A stretch of 64,000 bases of DNA from Salinisphaera sp002433465 (GTDB taxonomy: Bacteria > Pseudomonadota > Gammaproteobacteria > Nevskiales > Salinisphaeraceae). Shown one piece after another: positions 36,166-45,560 of the stretch. The position numbers were made by a program, and so were the translations under genes. The stretch lies in assembly GCF_040361435.1 (NCBI RefSeq), contig NZ_APNL01000018.1, positions 1 to 64,000 on the forward strand. The letters run 5' to 3'. The stretch's first letter is position 1; each line of letters opens with the position of its first letter. The notes beneath the pieces were generated by a model, which saw only the letters and a list, made by a program, of their open reading frames with translations, was not told the DNA's origin and did no database searches.

Positions 36166-38345
36166 ATCAAGCCAAGCAAGCGTCCGACGCGGTCGAACCA
36201 GCCGTCGCCGACCCGGAAACATTGGAAAAATACGACCGCGAAAGCCGGGTACGCCACGCGCTGCCCCGGCGGGTGATGCAGTTCGTCACCGTACTTTGCG
36301 TGCTGCTGGCGCTGTTTCATCTGTATACCTCGTTTTCCGGGCCGCTGGTGGACGTGGTTCAACGCAGCATTCATCTGTACGTGCTGCTCGGGCTGACCTT
36401 CGTGCTCTACCCCTGGGCCATGCGCGGCGCGCGCGATCGCGTGGCCGTGGGCGACGTGATTCTGGCCGTGGCTGCCTTTGCCATTGGTCTGTACATGGTG
36501 TGGTCGGCCGACCGGGTCATCGCCTCGGCCGGGCGGATCAATACGCTGGACATGATCGTGGGGCTGGCCGCGCTTGCCCTGGTCATCGACGCTGCCCGGC
36601 GCGTGACCGGCTGGGGGCTGCCGGGGCTGGCCATCGTGTTCCTCGTCTATGGCTTCTACGCCAAGCTGTCGTTCTATCCGCAGCTGACCGAATCCATCGT
36701 GCTCGCGAGCACGCGCCAGATCGTGTCGCACTTGGTGTATATCACCGAAGGCCTGCTGGGCACGGCGATCGCGGTGTCGGCGAGCTATATCATTCTGTTC
36801 ATTCTGTTCGGTGCGTTTCTGGTCAAGTCCGGCCTGGGGCGGCTGTTCAACGATCTGGCCCTGGCCCTGGCCGGGCCGAGTCGCGGCGGGCCGGCCAAGG
36901 TCGCCGTCATCGCCAGCGGTTTTCTCGGCTCGATCAACGGCTCGGCGATCGCCAACGTGGTGACCACCGGCGCGTTCACCATTCCGTTGATGAAGCGCAC
37001 CGGCTATCGCGCCAACTTCGCCGGCGCGGTGGAGGCCGCAGCCAGCGTGGGCGGCCAGATCCTGCCGCCGATCATGGGCGCGGCCGCCTTCATCATGGCC
37101 GAGGTGCTGTCGGTGCCTTATACCCAGGTCATGCTGGCCGGCATTATCCCGGCGCTGCTGTTCTATCTGGGCATTCTGTTTCAGGTGCACCTGCGGGCGC
37201 TGCGCAACGGCCTGGAAGGCATTCCGCGTTCCGAGCTCACGCCGCTGAAAAGCGTCCTGCTCGAACGCGGCCATCTGCTGCTGCCCATGGTCGTATTGCT
37301 GTGGCTGATCTTCGACGGCCGTGCGCCGTTCTTTGCTGCCTTCTGGTCGATCGCAGCCACGATTCTGATCTGCGGCACGCGCAATCTGGTGCTGGGTCTG
37401 GCGGCGGTGCTGGTCGCCCTCGTGTTCGAGCCGCAAATCTGGGCGCTGATCGAATCGCGGCCGTTGCCCGGCCTGCCGGCCTCGCGGTTATGGCTGTTCG
37501 CCATCATCGCGGTGCCCATGGCCATTAACGCGATCCGCAGCCAGCTGAAGCTCGAATCGGAGGTCATGAATCTGGCCGATTGTCGCGATGCCATGACCGA
37601 GGGCGTACGCAACTCGATCCCGGTGGCGATCGCCTGTGCGGCGGTGGGGATTGTGGTGGGCGTGGCCACGCTCACCGGCATCGCGCTGGATGCCGCCGAT
37701 GCGGTGGTCAACCTCGGCCAGGCCATTCCGTCGGACATGCTGCGCCTGCTGGTGACGCTGGCGCTGACCATGGGCGCGTCGATCGTGCTGGGCATGGGCC
37801 TGCCCAGCATTCCCTGCTACATCATCACCTCGACCATGGCCGCGCCGATTCTGCTCAACCTGCCGCTGTTCCGCGAGCTGGCCGGCTCGAACGATACGGC
37901 CGTGTTCGTGGCCCATATGTTCGTGTTCTATTTCGGCATCTTCGCCAATCTCACCCCGCCGGTGGCGCTTGCGGCCTATGCCGGTGCCGGTATTTCCGGC
38001 GGCTCGCCCAACGCGACCGGCGTCCAGGCCATGAAGCTGGCGATTGCCGGCTTCGTCGTGCCCTATATGTTCGTGTTCGCCCACAGCATGCTCATGATCG
38101 ATGCCACCTGGCTGAATGTGGCTACGGTAGCGGTCACTGGTGTGGTCGGCGTGGGGCTGCTCGCCGTCGCGGTGGAAGGCTATCTGCGCCGGCCGCTGGG
38201 GGCGCCGTGGCGCGTGCTTGCCCTGTTGGGCGCGCTCGCGCTCATCTACCCCGGCTGGGTTAGCGATGGCATAGGGGGGGCGATCGTGCTGGCCTTGTTC
38301 ACGATCGGCGGTGCCGGCCAGAGCCGCGGCACGCTATCCGGCTAA
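36162..38345 (+). CDS. TRAP transporter fused permease (4TM/12TM)
   Basis: 727-aa membrane protein in which small (DctQ-like) and large (DctM-like) subunits are one chain, as is usual for TAXI systems. The N-terminal part has about four helices; the C-terminal part carries the DctM-type G-G-Q-I-L-P-P-I-M-G-A-A-A and G-M-G-L-P-S-I-P-C-Y-I-I segments. ATG 36162 overlaps the DUF1850 stop; ACAGGAAAG is its RBS. It works with the lipoprotein encoded at 34531-35628. Long runs of helix at the C-terminus match the expected extra segments. Confidence 0.93.
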   Translation: MNQAKQASDAVEPAVADPETLEKYDRESRVRHALPRRVMQFVTVLCVLLALFHLYTSFSGPLVDVVQRSIHLYVLLGLTFVLYPWAMRGARDRVAVGDVILAVAAFAIGLYMVWSADRVIASAGRINTLDMIVGLAALALVIDAARRVTGWGLPGLAIVFLVYGFYAKLSFYPQLTESIVLASTRQIVSHLVYITEGLLGTAIAVSASYIILFILFGAFLVKSGLGRLFNDLALALAGPSRGGPAKVAVIASGFLGSINGSAIANVVTTGAFTIPLMKRTGYRANFAGAVEAAASVGGQILPPIMGAAAFIMAEVLSVPYTQVMLAGIIPALLFYLGILFQVHLRALRNGLEGIPRSELTPLKSVLLERGHLLLPMVVLLWLIFDGRAPFFAAFWSIAATILICGTRNLVLGLAAVLVALVFEPQIWALIESRPLPGLPASRLWLFAIIAVPMAINAIRSQLKLESEVMNLADCRDAMTEGVRNSIPVAIACAAVGIVVGVATLTGIALDAADAVVNLGQAIPSDMLRLLVTLALTMGASIVLGMGLPSIPCYIITSTMAAPILLNLPLFRELAGSNDTAVFVAHMFVFYFGIFANLTPPVALAAYAGAGISGGSPNATGVQAMKLAIAGFVVPYMFVFAHSMLMIDATWLNVATVAVTGVVGVGLLAVAVEGYLRRPLGAPWRVLALLGALALIYPGWVSDGIGGAIVLALFTIGGAGQSRGTLSG

Positions 38346-38437
38346 CCCCGCGGCACGACTCCGCAAACAACCTGATTCGGTCATCGCCACGGCCTGTTAG
38401 GCTGCGCCGAATCACTCAATACGACCGTAATGACGCT

Positions 38438-38638
38438 ATGACCAAGAATCTGACCGATTGGGAAACCCTGGAACGCGACGAAACCCGCGGCTTCGAAACC
38501 ATCGGCATCGAAAAGGAAGGCGGCTGGGAAATCGAAGTCCGCTTCGATGACGAAACCGAATCCCGGACCACCGACCGCACGCCCAAGACCCGCGAGGAAG
38601 CGATCGAAACCGGCCGTGAGCTGGCCAAGATGGGTTAG
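38438..38638 (+). CDS. Small acidic hypothetical protein (66 aa)
   Basis: A 66-aa highly charged protein, about a third Asp or Glu, with no membrane segment. The N-terminal two thirds look beta-rich (W-E-I-E-V-R-F-D-D-E-T) and the end is helical (T-R-E-E-A-I-E-T-G-R-E-L-A-K), a pattern resembling small DUF2188-like proteins, though I cannot assign the family. Codon use and composition match the genome, and a strong terminator follows at 38757, supporting a real gene. The stop is immediately followed by a copy of a dispersed repeat. Confidence 0.65.
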   Translation: MTKNLTDWETLERDETRGFETIGIEKEGGWEIEVRFDDETESRTTDRTPKTREEAIETGRELAKMG

Positions 38639-38663
38639 GACCTGTCGTCGCGAGATAAGCCGT
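38639..38663. repeat. Short dispersed repeat after a stop codon (copy 1)
   Basis: Directly after the stop of the 66-aa gene the sequence reads G-A-CCTGTCGTC then GCGAGATAAG-CCG. A very similar stretch follows the stop codon at 44465. The shared core is CCTGTCGTC, two variable bases, GA, one variable base, ATAAG. The pair suggests a repeat family that sits at gene ends. Confidence 0.5.
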
Positions 38664-38756
38664 CGCATCGGCGACCGCGCCTTGGCTGACACGCCCGGCA
38701 CGGGCAATGCGACGGCATCTCCTGTGACGCCTGGCACTAGTCCCCCGCGGTGCGGA

Positions 38757-38804
38757 AAGCCCGATTGCCCGGTATGTGAATCATGCCGGGGCCGGGCTGT
38801 TTTT
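38757..38804. terminator. Bidirectional terminator between convergent genes
   Basis: A two-part stem: AGCCCG pairs with CGGGCT outside, and CCCGGTATG (38768-38776) with CATGCCGGG (38782-38790) inside, TGAAT loop. TTTTT follows on the plus strand at 38800-38804, and a shorter TTT run follows on the minus strand. It separates the 66-aa gene from the convergent EamA gene. Confidence 0.8.
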
Positions 38805-38818
38805 GTGGGCGGTTAATG

Positions 38819-39778
38819 CTATTCCGGGGCTGTCCGGCGGGCCGGGGCGCTCACGATGATCACCCCTGCAATGATGGCCACCCCGCCGACCACGAAGGTC
38901 CAGGTCAACGCTTCGCCCAGCAGCAGGGCGCCGAAGATTACGCCGAACACCGGCGATAGAAACGAGAACACGCCCAGGCGCGAGGCCAGATAGCGGCGCA
39001 GCAGGGCGAACCACAGCAACAGCACGCCGAAGGCGATACCGAAGGTCTGAAAGCTCATGCTGAGCAGCACCGGGGCGGTGATACGAATATCGCCGATATG
39101 GCCCAGCCCGGCGGCAATGAGCAGCAGCGAGATGCCGGCGATGGTCAGCTGAAACGCCAGCGTCAGCGTTGGCCGCTGTTCGGACAGTGCAGTGGTGCGC
39201 ACCACGACGGTCGTCGCGGCCCAGCCCATGCCGGCCATCGTGCCGAGGATATCGCCGATGATCAGCGAGGTGACCGCCGGGCCATCCGCCGCGCCACCGC
39301 CGGTCGGCGCCATCGCCAGCACGATCCCGGCAAAGGCGATCGCGATACCGATCCAGTGACGCACACCCAGCTGCTCGCCCGGCACGAGAAAATGCAGCCC
39401 GAGCGCGGCGAATACCGGCGCGGTATAGAGAAACACCGACATATGCGATGCCGTGGTGTATTCCAGGCCGAGTGCTACGAAGCAGAACTCTGCCGTAAAG
39501 CCGATACCCACGGCCACACCCGGCCAGAACACGGCCCGGGCATCGGCCAGACGCACGCCGCGGGCCCAGGCCACGCCGATGACCAGCACCGCGGCCACAA
39601 GCGAACGAATCGCAATCTGGGCGATCGGCGCGATATCGGCTGCAATCCATTTGATGGCTACCTGCTGCAATCCCAGCGCCAGGCAGAATACGAGCATGAG
39701 CAGGCTGCCCTGCATATCCAGCGCGCGCCGGGTTGCTGGGGTGTTCCGGGTCGGGTGTGTGGCGGCACGGGTCGTCAT
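38819..39778 (-). CDS. EamA/DMT family transporter
   Basis: 319-aa membrane protein with ten helices in two EamA halves. Typical marks: A-L-G-L-Q-Q-V-A-I-K-W in helix 1, A-L-G-L-E-Y-T-T-A-S in the first repeat and F-L-S-P-V-F-G-V-I-F-G in the second. Such proteins export amino acids or other small metabolites; the substrate is unknown. ATG 39778 is taken; an in-frame GTG/ATG upstream to 39835 would only add a hydrophilic stretch. Divergent from the LysR gene 99 bp away, which probably regulates it. Confidence 0.9.
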   Translation of the reverse strand: MTTRAATHPTRNTPATRRALDMQGSLLMLVFCLALGLQQVAIKWIAADIAPIAQIAIRSLVAAVLVIGVAWARGVRLADARAVFWPGVAVGIGFTAEFCFVALGLEYTTASHMSVFLYTAPVFAALGLHFLVPGEQLGVRHWIGIAIAFAGIVLAMAPTGGGAADGPAVTSLIIGDILGTMAGMGWAATTVVVRTTALSEQRPTLTLAFQLTIAGISLLLIAAGLGHIGDIRITAPVLLSMSFQTFGIAFGVLLLWFALLRRYLASRLGVFSFLSPVFGVIFGALLLGEALTWTFVVGGVAIIAGVIIVSAPARRTAPE

Positions 39779-39877
39779 GGGTGGGCCGGTAAAAATCGTG
39801 GCGCCAAGGAGAACAGCCGGGCGGCATGCGCGCAAACCATTAAACTGGCCGCCGAGGCTCAGAAAAACTCAACCGCG

Positions 39878-40846
39878 ATGATCGAACGGCTGCCCTTGAA
39901 CGCCCTGCGTGCGTTCGTGTTTGCCGCGCGCCATGAAAGCTTCAAGGCCGCGGCTTTCGAGCTGCATGTCACCCCCGGTGCGATCAGCCGCCACGTCAAG
40001 CAGCTGGAGACGCTGCTCGGCGCAGATCTTTTCGTGCGTCATGCGCAGGGGGTGAGCCTGACCGAGCGCGGCGCGCGTCTGGCCGACGAGTGCGATGAGG
40101 CTTTCTCGCGCCTGGCGCGCAGCGTCGAAGCCGCCCGCAAGACGGCCAGCGGCGGTGCTCAGCTCACCGTGAGCGCCTCGCCGTCGCTCATCCAGCACTG
40201 GCTGCTGCCGCGGCTGGCCGATTTTGAAACGCGTCATCCGGATATCGCGCTGGCGCTGGAGGCCAGCGCCCAGCTGGTCGAGCCGGGCTGGCACGAGGAT
40301 CGTGCCCAGCTTGCCATCCGCTACGGCCAGGGGCCCTGGACGGGGGTACGCAGCCAGCCGTTGATGCGGGAGACGCTTTTTCCGGTCTGTGCGCCTTCGC
40401 TTCTGGAACGCGGGCCGCGCCTCGACACGCCGGCGGATCTGGCCGGCCACACCCTGCTGCACGTGAAATGGTTATCGAACCAGGCCGAGCTGTTCCCGGG
40501 CTGGCGCGAATGGCTGCAGGCGGCAGGCGCCCACGATGTGGATATTGCCGTACACCGGCGCTATTCCCTGTTCGGGCTGGCACTAGACCAGGCGATCGCC
40601 GGACGGGGCGTGGCGCTTGCCACCAGCGTACTGGCGGTCGATCGGCTGGCCAGCGGCGTGCTCGTCGCGCCGTTCGGTACGCGCTATGTGATCGACTCGC
40701 CGTTCTCCTACGAATTGCTCATGCCGGCCGCGGGCGAAGTGCCGGCCGCGGCCGCGGCGTTTGCCGACTGGTTGATCGATCAGGCCGCGCGCTTTCGCCG
40801 CGATGCCTCGTTGCACGAATCTTGCAGTCCCGCGAGGGGGCCGTGA
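39878..40846 (+). CDS. LysR-family transcriptional regulator (GcvA-like)
   Basis: 322-aa regulator. N-terminal helix-turn-helix (about residues 5-64): L-N-A-L-R-A-F-V-F-A-A-R-H-E-S-F-K-A-A-A-F-E-L-H-V-T-P-G-A-I-S-R-H-V-K-Q-L-E; C-terminal effector domain from about residue 90. The pattern resembles GcvA/AmpR-type LysR members. The short divergent spacer to the EamA gene suggests it controls that transporter in response to a metabolite. ATG 39878 is chosen; the long upstream frame is antisense to the EamA gene. Confidence 0.9.
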   Translation: MIERLPLNALRAFVFAARHESFKAAAFELHVTPGAISRHVKQLETLLGADLFVRHAQGVSLTERGARLADECDEAFSRLARSVEAARKTASGGAQLTVSASPSLIQHWLLPRLADFETRHPDIALALEASAQLVEPGWHEDRAQLAIRYGQGPWTGVRSQPLMRETLFPVCAPSLLERGPRLDTPADLAGHTLLHVKWLSNQAELFPGWREWLQAAGAHDVDIAVHRRYSLFGLALDQAIAGRGVALATSVLAVDRLASGVLVAPFGTRYVIDSPFSYELLMPAAGEVPAAAAAFADWLIDQAARFRRDASLHESCSPARGP

Positions 40847-40952
40847 GTACGTACTATGGATGCGCGTAGCGCGATCGGGGTTTTCGATTGCGCGCCCGAT
40901 CAGGTCTAATGCGCGCGTTCGCCCGCGAATCGCCCGACAAAGGAAGCTGCCC

Positions 40953-41585
40953 ATGGACGAGAACGTTACCGTCATCAACCACCCGCTGATCGCGCACAAG
41001 CTCACGCTGATGCGCCGCAAGAACTCGTCCACCCAGAAGTTTCGCAGCCTGCTGCGCGAAGTCGCCCATCTGCTCACCTACGAGATCACCCGCGATCTCG
41101 AGATGACCACCGAGCTGATCGAAACGCCGATGCAGGAGATGGAAGCGCCGACGCTCGCCGGCAAGAAGCTGTGCTTCGTATCCATCCTGCGCGCGGGCAA
41201 CGGCCTGCTGGAAGGCATGGTGGAGCTCATGCCCTCGGCACGGGTCGGCCATATCGGCATGTTTCGCGACCCGGATTCGCTGGAGGCGGTCGAGTACTAC
41301 TGCAAGGTGCCCCAGGATATCGGCGAGCGCCGCGTGATCGTGGTCGACCCGATGCTGGCCACCGGCAATTCGGCCATCGCCTCGATCTCGCATCTGAAAA
41401 AACAGGGTGCCAAGAACATGAAGTTCCTGTGCCTGCTGGCCGCCCCCGAAGGCGTGGCCGCGCTGCGCGAAGCCCATCCGGACGTGCCGATCTTCACCGC
41501 CGCCATCGATGAACGCCTGGACGAGCACGGTTATATCCGCCCCGGGCTGGGCGATGCCGGCGACCGCATGTACGGCACCAAGTAA
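40953..41585 (+). CDS. upp: Uracil phosphoribosyltransferase
   Basis: 210-aa cytosolic enzyme making UMP from uracil and PRPP. The PRPP-binding loop V-D-P-M-L-A-T-G-N-S-A is clear, as are F-V-S-I-L-R-A-G and the C-terminal Y-I-R-P-G-L-G-D-A-G-D-R. Length equals the family norm. AAAGGAAG is the RBS. A GATCGGG/CCCGATC inverted repeat at 40873-40901 lies in the leader. The next gene is the uracil permease, 62 bp on, forming a uracil-uptake-and-salvage operon. Confidence 0.96.
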   Translation: MDENVTVINHPLIAHKLTLMRRKNSSTQKFRSLLREVAHLLTYEITRDLEMTTELIETPMQEMEAPTLAGKKLCFVSILRAGNGLLEGMVELMPSARVGHIGMFRDPDSLEAVEYYCKVPQDIGERRVIVVDPMLATGNSAIASISHLKKQGAKNMKFLCLLAAPEGVAALREAHPDVPIFTAAIDERLDEHGYIRPGLGDAGDRMYGTK

Positions 41586-41647
41586 AACGAGACACCGGGC
41601 GCGGCCGCGGGTCGGTGCGTTCGGGCCGCTGAGCAAGGGGGGCAGTG

Positions 41648-42913
41648 ATGGCGGTAGAACCGAAACACGACGACGAGGCGGGCCTGGCCTATCGCTTTCG
41701 TGCACGCGACGGCCTGCTGGGCGCGCAGATGCTGTTCGTGGCCTTCGGCTCGCTGGTGCTGGTGCCGCTGCTCACCGGGCTGGATCCGAACGTGGCACTG
41801 TTCACGGCCGGCCTCGGCACGCTGGTGTTCCAGATCGTCACCCGCGGGCGGGTGCCGGTATTTCTGGCCTCGTCCTTCGCCTTCATCGCGCCCATCATCT
41901 ACGGGGTCCAAACCTGGGGCATCCCGGGCACGCTGTGCGGGCTGATGGCCGCCGGCGGCGTCTACATGCTGTTGTCGCTGCTCATTCGTGTGCGCGGTGT
42001 GGGGGTGATCACGCGTTTGTTGCCCACGATCGTCACCGGGCCGGTGATCATGGTCATCGGGCTCGTGCTTGCGCCGGTGGCGGTCAATCTGGCGATGGGC
42101 CTGGACGGCAACGGCAATAGCCAGCTGGTCGAGCCGGCGGCGGCGATGACGGTGTCGTTCGTATCGCTGGCGGTTACGGTGGCGGTGTCGCTGTTCGGGC
42201 GCGGCTTTCTCTCGCTGGTGCCGATTCTGTGCGGCGTGGTGGCCGGCTATCTGGTCAGTCTGCCGTTCGGGCTGGTGGATTTCGCGCCGATCGCGGCCGC
42301 GCCCTGGTTTGCGATGCCGAACTTCGTGGCGCCGGAATGGAACTGGCAGGCGGTGCTGTTCATGGTGCCGGTCGCCATCGCCCCGGCGATCGAGCATTTC
42401 GGCGATATCGTGGCGATTCGTTCGGTCACCGGGCGTGATTATCTGAAGGACCCGGGCATCGATCGCACCATGCTCGGCGATGGCCTGGCCACCTCGCTGG
42501 CGGCCGCTCTGGGCGGGCCGCCCAATACCACGTATTCCGAAGTGACCGGCGCCGTCACGCTGACCAAGGCCTACAATCCGGCCCTGATGACCTGGGCGGC
42601 GGGCTTTGCCATCGTGTTCGCATTCGTCGGCAAGCTGGGCGCGCTGCTGGCCAGCATTCCGACGCCGGTCATGGGCGGCATCATCGTGCTGCTGTTTGGC
42701 GCCATTATCGTGGTGGGCATGAACAGCCTGGCCAAGACGGACGAAGAACTCACCGAACCGCGCAACCTGGCCATCGTGGGCATCATTCTGGTGACCGGGG
42801 TGGGTGGCTTGAGCTTCTCGGCTGGGGAATTCGTCCTGGAAGGCATTGCCCTGGCCGGCGTGCTGGGCGTGGTGCTCAATCTCGTGCTGCCCTGGGGCCG
42901 AATGGGTCGCTGA
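41648..42913 (+). CDS. uraA: Uracil-xanthine permease family transporter
   Basis: 421-aa nucleobase/proton symporter of the NCS2/UraA type with 14 expected helices. Typical marks: G-A-Q-M-L-F-V-A-F-G near the N-terminus, A-P-A-I-E-H-F-G-D-I with the Glu of the substrate site, and G-G-P-P-N-T-T-Y-S-E in the second half. ATG 41648 is taken (GTG 41645 just precedes). It follows upp, so uracil is the most likely substrate. Confidence 0.93.
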   Translation: MAVEPKHDDEAGLAYRFRARDGLLGAQMLFVAFGSLVLVPLLTGLDPNVALFTAGLGTLVFQIVTRGRVPVFLASSFAFIAPIIYGVQTWGIPGTLCGLMAAGGVYMLLSLLIRVRGVGVITRLLPTIVTGPVIMVIGLVLAPVAVNLAMGLDGNGNSQLVEPAAAMTVSFVSLAVTVAVSLFGRGFLSLVPILCGVVAGYLVSLPFGLVDFAPIAAAPWFAMPNFVAPEWNWQAVLFMVPVAIAPAIEHFGDIVAIRSVTGRDYLKDPGIDRTMLGDGLATSLAAALGGPPNTTYSEVTGAVTLTKAYNPALMTWAAGFAIVFAFVGKLGALLASIPTPVMGGIIVLLFGAIIVVGMNSLAKTDEELTEPRNLAIVGIILVTGVGGLSFSAGEFVLEGIALAGVLGVVLNLVLPWGRMGR

Positions 42914-42974
42914 TGTTGACAGCGTGCAATGGCACGTTATCTACTGCCGTGTCGGATTGGCACGGAACATCATC

Positions 42975-44465
42975 ATGCCGCAGGCCCCAGAACGTGAACG
43001 CACCGCGATCGCCCACGACGTAATCGTCATCGGCGCCGGTTTTTCCGGCATCAACGCCGGTATTCGTCTCAAGCAGAAAGGCATCGAGGATTTCGTGATT
43101 CTCGAACGTGCCGACGACGTCGGCGGCACCTGGCGCGACAATACCTATCCCGGCTGTGCCTGCGACGTGCCCTCGCATCTGTATTCCTACTCGTTCGAGC
43201 AGAATCCGGACTGGTCGACCACCTATTCGGGGTCGGCCGAGATTCATGCCTATATCCAGCGCTGTGCCGACAAATACGGGCTGCATGCCCATCTGCATTT
43301 CGGCGTGGGCGTCGCGCAGGCCGAGTTCGACGACGCACGCGGTATCTGGCATCTGACCAGCGACAACGGCACGCGCTACACCGCCCGTGCCGTGATCTCG
43401 GCGGTGGGCGGGTTGGTCGAACCGTCCACCCCGGATTTTGCCGGCATGCAGGATTTCGCCGGCGAAATCATGCATACCGCGCGCTGGGATCACGACGTCT
43501 CCCTGGCCGGCAAGAAGGTGGCGATCATCGGTACCGGCGCCAGCGCCACGCAGGTGATACCGTCGATCGCGCCCGAGGTCGAACGCCTGACCGTCATCCA
43601 GCGCAGCGCGCCCTATGTGCTGCCCAAGCTCGACAAGGCGCTGCCGGACCTGATGAAGACCACGTTCCGGCGCCTGCCGTTTGCCCAGACCGCGTTCCGG
43701 CGCGCGATTCTGGCCATTACCGAAGGCGTGGTGGGCCCGGCGGTGATTCTGGATTCACCCCTGGCCACCGGCATGAAAAAGCTCGCGCTCTGGAACATGC
43801 GCTCGGCGGCGAAGGACCCCGTACTGCGTGAAAAACTCACGCCCGACTACGAAATCGGCTGCAAGCGGGTGCTGTTCTCCAGCAATTACTACCCGGCCTT
43901 CACCCGCGACAACGTCGAGCTCGAAACAGCCGGCGTCGAGCGTTTTACCGAAAATGGCCTGCGCCTGAGCAACGGCCGCGAAATCGAGGCCGACGTAATC
44001 GTTACTGCCACCGGTTTCAAGATCAATATCGCCAGTGCGCCGTTTCCCATCATCGGCAGCCAGGGGCAGCGCCTGGCCGACCTGTGGAGCGGGCCGGGCG
44101 GCAAGGCCTACAAGGGCGTGGCCACGGCCGGGGTGCCGAACTGGTTTTTCATGCTCGGGCCGAACACCGGGCCGGGGCATACCTCGGTGCTCATCTATAC
44201 CGAAGCCCAGGCGCGCTATATCACCCAGGCGATCTCAAAACTGCTCGAAGACGAACTGACCGCAATCGTGGTCAAGCCCGACGTCATGCAGCGCTATCAC
44301 GAAAAGCTGCAGAACCGCATGCGCTATACCTCCTGGACCTCGGGCTGCCAGAGCTGGTATCTCGACGAGCACGGCGAAAACCATACGCTGTTTCCGGGCC
44401 TGGCCACGGAATACGCGCTGTCGATGCGCCGCTTCAAGCTCGGCGAATACGAGGTCGTGCGCTAG
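42975..44465 (+). CDS. Flavin monooxygenase, Baeyer-Villiger type
   Basis: 496-aa FAD/NADPH enzyme predicted to insert oxygen next to a ketone. FAD-binding G-A-G-F-S-G is near residue 20, NADPH-binding I-G-T-G-A-S-A lies further on, and the BVMO fingerprint F-A-G-E-I-M-H-T-A-R-W is at residues 161-171, with all four fixed residues (F, G, H, W). W-R-D-N-T-Y-P-G-C-A-C-D-V-P is also typical. ATG 42975 puts the FAD fold at the N-terminus. The gene is 61 bp after uraA but has no obvious functional link to it; the substrate could be a cyclic or long-chain ketone. Confidence 0.92.
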   Translation: MPQAPERERTAIAHDVIVIGAGFSGINAGIRLKQKGIEDFVILERADDVGGTWRDNTYPGCACDVPSHLYSYSFEQNPDWSTTYSGSAEIHAYIQRCADKYGLHAHLHFGVGVAQAEFDDARGIWHLTSDNGTRYTARAVISAVGGLVEPSTPDFAGMQDFAGEIMHTARWDHDVSLAGKKVAIIGTGASATQVIPSIAPEVERLTVIQRSAPYVLPKLDKALPDLMKTTFRRLPFAQTAFRRAILAITEGVVGPAVILDSPLATGMKKLALWNMRSAAKDPVLREKLTPDYEIGCKRVLFSSNYYPAFTRDNVELETAGVERFTENGLRLSNGREIEADVIVTATGFKINIASAPFPIIGSQGQRLADLWSGPGGKAYKGVATAGVPNWFFMLGPNTGPGHTSVLIYTEAQARYITQAISKLLEDELTAIVVKPDVMQRYHEKLQNRMRYTSWTSGCQSWYLDEHGENHTLFPGLATEYALSMRRFKLGEYEVVR

Positions 44466-44490
44466 GGCCTGTCGTCATGAAATAAGGCGC
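44466..44490. repeat. Short dispersed repeat after a stop codon (copy 2)
   Basis: Starts right after the BVMO stop: G-G-CCTGTCGTC then ATGAAATAAG-GCG, matching the sequence after the stop at 38638. It leads into a GGTCGC-rich palindromic stretch; near 44540 a GGCGCG/CGCGCC hairpin and, further on, a six-T run (44569-44574) occur and may help end transcription. The whole space up to 44617 has no gene. Confidence 0.5.
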
Positions 44491-44617
44491 GACCGGTCGC
44501 CTGCCCGTCGGGCCGCCAGTGATGGCCGTGGCATGGCGCGTCGCGCGCCTGCGACCGATCTGTCTTTTTTGTCTTATTCGCGCTTCTTCGCGTTCATTTG
44601 CGGTCAACATGCGGCCG

Positions 44618-45532
44618 CTAGCCAGCGCCGCTCGCCACCGGCGGCGGGTTGCGATAACGCATGAAGATCAATACCCCCACCAGCACGGCCGTGCCGCCGA
44701 TATAGTGGCTGAGCTGGGGCAGGGTGCCGAAGATCAGCCAGGCCAGCGCCGACGCGCCGATCGGCTCGCATAGGACCACCATGGAGATCACGGTCGCGCT
44801 GACCCAGCGCATGCTCCAGTTGAATACCGAGTGGCCGAGCAGGGTGGGAAAGATCGCCAGCCCCAGGAATACGGCCCAGTCGGTATCGGCATAGCCGGCC
44901 AGGGGCACGCCAAGCGTGGCGCAGTAGGCAAACAGAACGCCGGCCGCTGCGGTATAGATAAGAAAGGTATAGGCGTTGAGCGACAGATGCTGACGCGCCC
45001 GAAAACCCACGAAGAAATAGCCGGTGGCCAGCGCCGCGCCGAGCAGCGCCAGCGCATCGCCAAACAGGGCCATACCGGAGACGGCGATATCGCCCCAGCC
45101 GATGATCATGGCGCCCGCGATCGAAAGCAGCGCGCCGGCGAAGGCCGCAAGGCGCAGCCGTTCGCCGAACATGGCATAGGCCAGCACGAAGGCGAACAGC
45201 GGCTGCAGCGTGGTCAGGGTCACCGCACTGGCGACCGTGGTGTAGTCCAGCGACGTGAACCAGCTCAGAAAATGAAAGCCCAGCAGCACGCCGGCCGCGA
45301 TACAGCGCAGCAGGTCGCTGCGGCGTATGGTCGCGAGTTCGGCGCGGTGCCGCCAGGCCACCACCGGTAACAGCAGGAGCGCGGAAAACAGCATCCGATA
45401 GGCCGCCACCGCGGGTGCCGGCGCGTCGGCGAGCTTGACCAGCGGCGCCGAGGAGGAAACGCCGAGCACCGCGACACACAGCGCGAACGGGATTTTCCAG
45501 CGCGATTGTTCAGGCCTGGTGTGGTCAGCCAT
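44618..45532 (-). CDS. EamA/DMT family transporter
   Basis: 304-aa membrane protein with ten helices and two EamA repeats: V-A-A-Y-R-M-L-F-S-A-L-L-L-L-P in the first, F-N-W-S-M-R-W-V-S-A-T in the second. It differs from the EamA protein encoded at 38819-39778 and is not a recent duplicate by eye. Metabolite exporter of unknown substrate. Standing alone on the minus strand between two convergent or co-directional genes, with a hairpin upstream at 45561. Confidence 0.9.
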   Translation of the reverse strand: MADHTRPEQSRWKIPFALCVAVLGVSSSAPLVKLADAPAPAVAAYRMLFSALLLLPVVAWRHRAELATIRRSDLLRCIAAGVLLGFHFLSWFTSLDYTTVASAVTLTTLQPLFAFVLAYAMFGERLRLAAFAGALLSIAGAMIIGWGDIAVSGMALFGDALALLGAALATGYFFVGFRARQHLSLNAYTFLIYTAAAGVLFAYCATLGVPLAGYADTDWAVFLGLAIFPTLLGHSVFNWSMRWVSATVISMVVLCEPIGASALAWLIFGTLPQLSHYIGGTAVLVGVLIFMRYRNPPPVASGAG

Positions 45533-45560
45533 CGCAGTCAGTCAACCTTTGCCTGAAACG

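Noticed and set aside
36699..36712. Second copy of palindrome GTGCTCGCGAGCAC (also at 948-961)
   Set aside because: It is within the fused-permease gene in frame with conserved sequence; two occurrences of a GC-rich 14-mer can arise by chance.
40809..40824. Sigma-54-like site TTGCACG-N4-TTGCA upstream of upp
   Set aside because: The first G of the invariant GG pair is missing and the site lies inside the LysR coding region.
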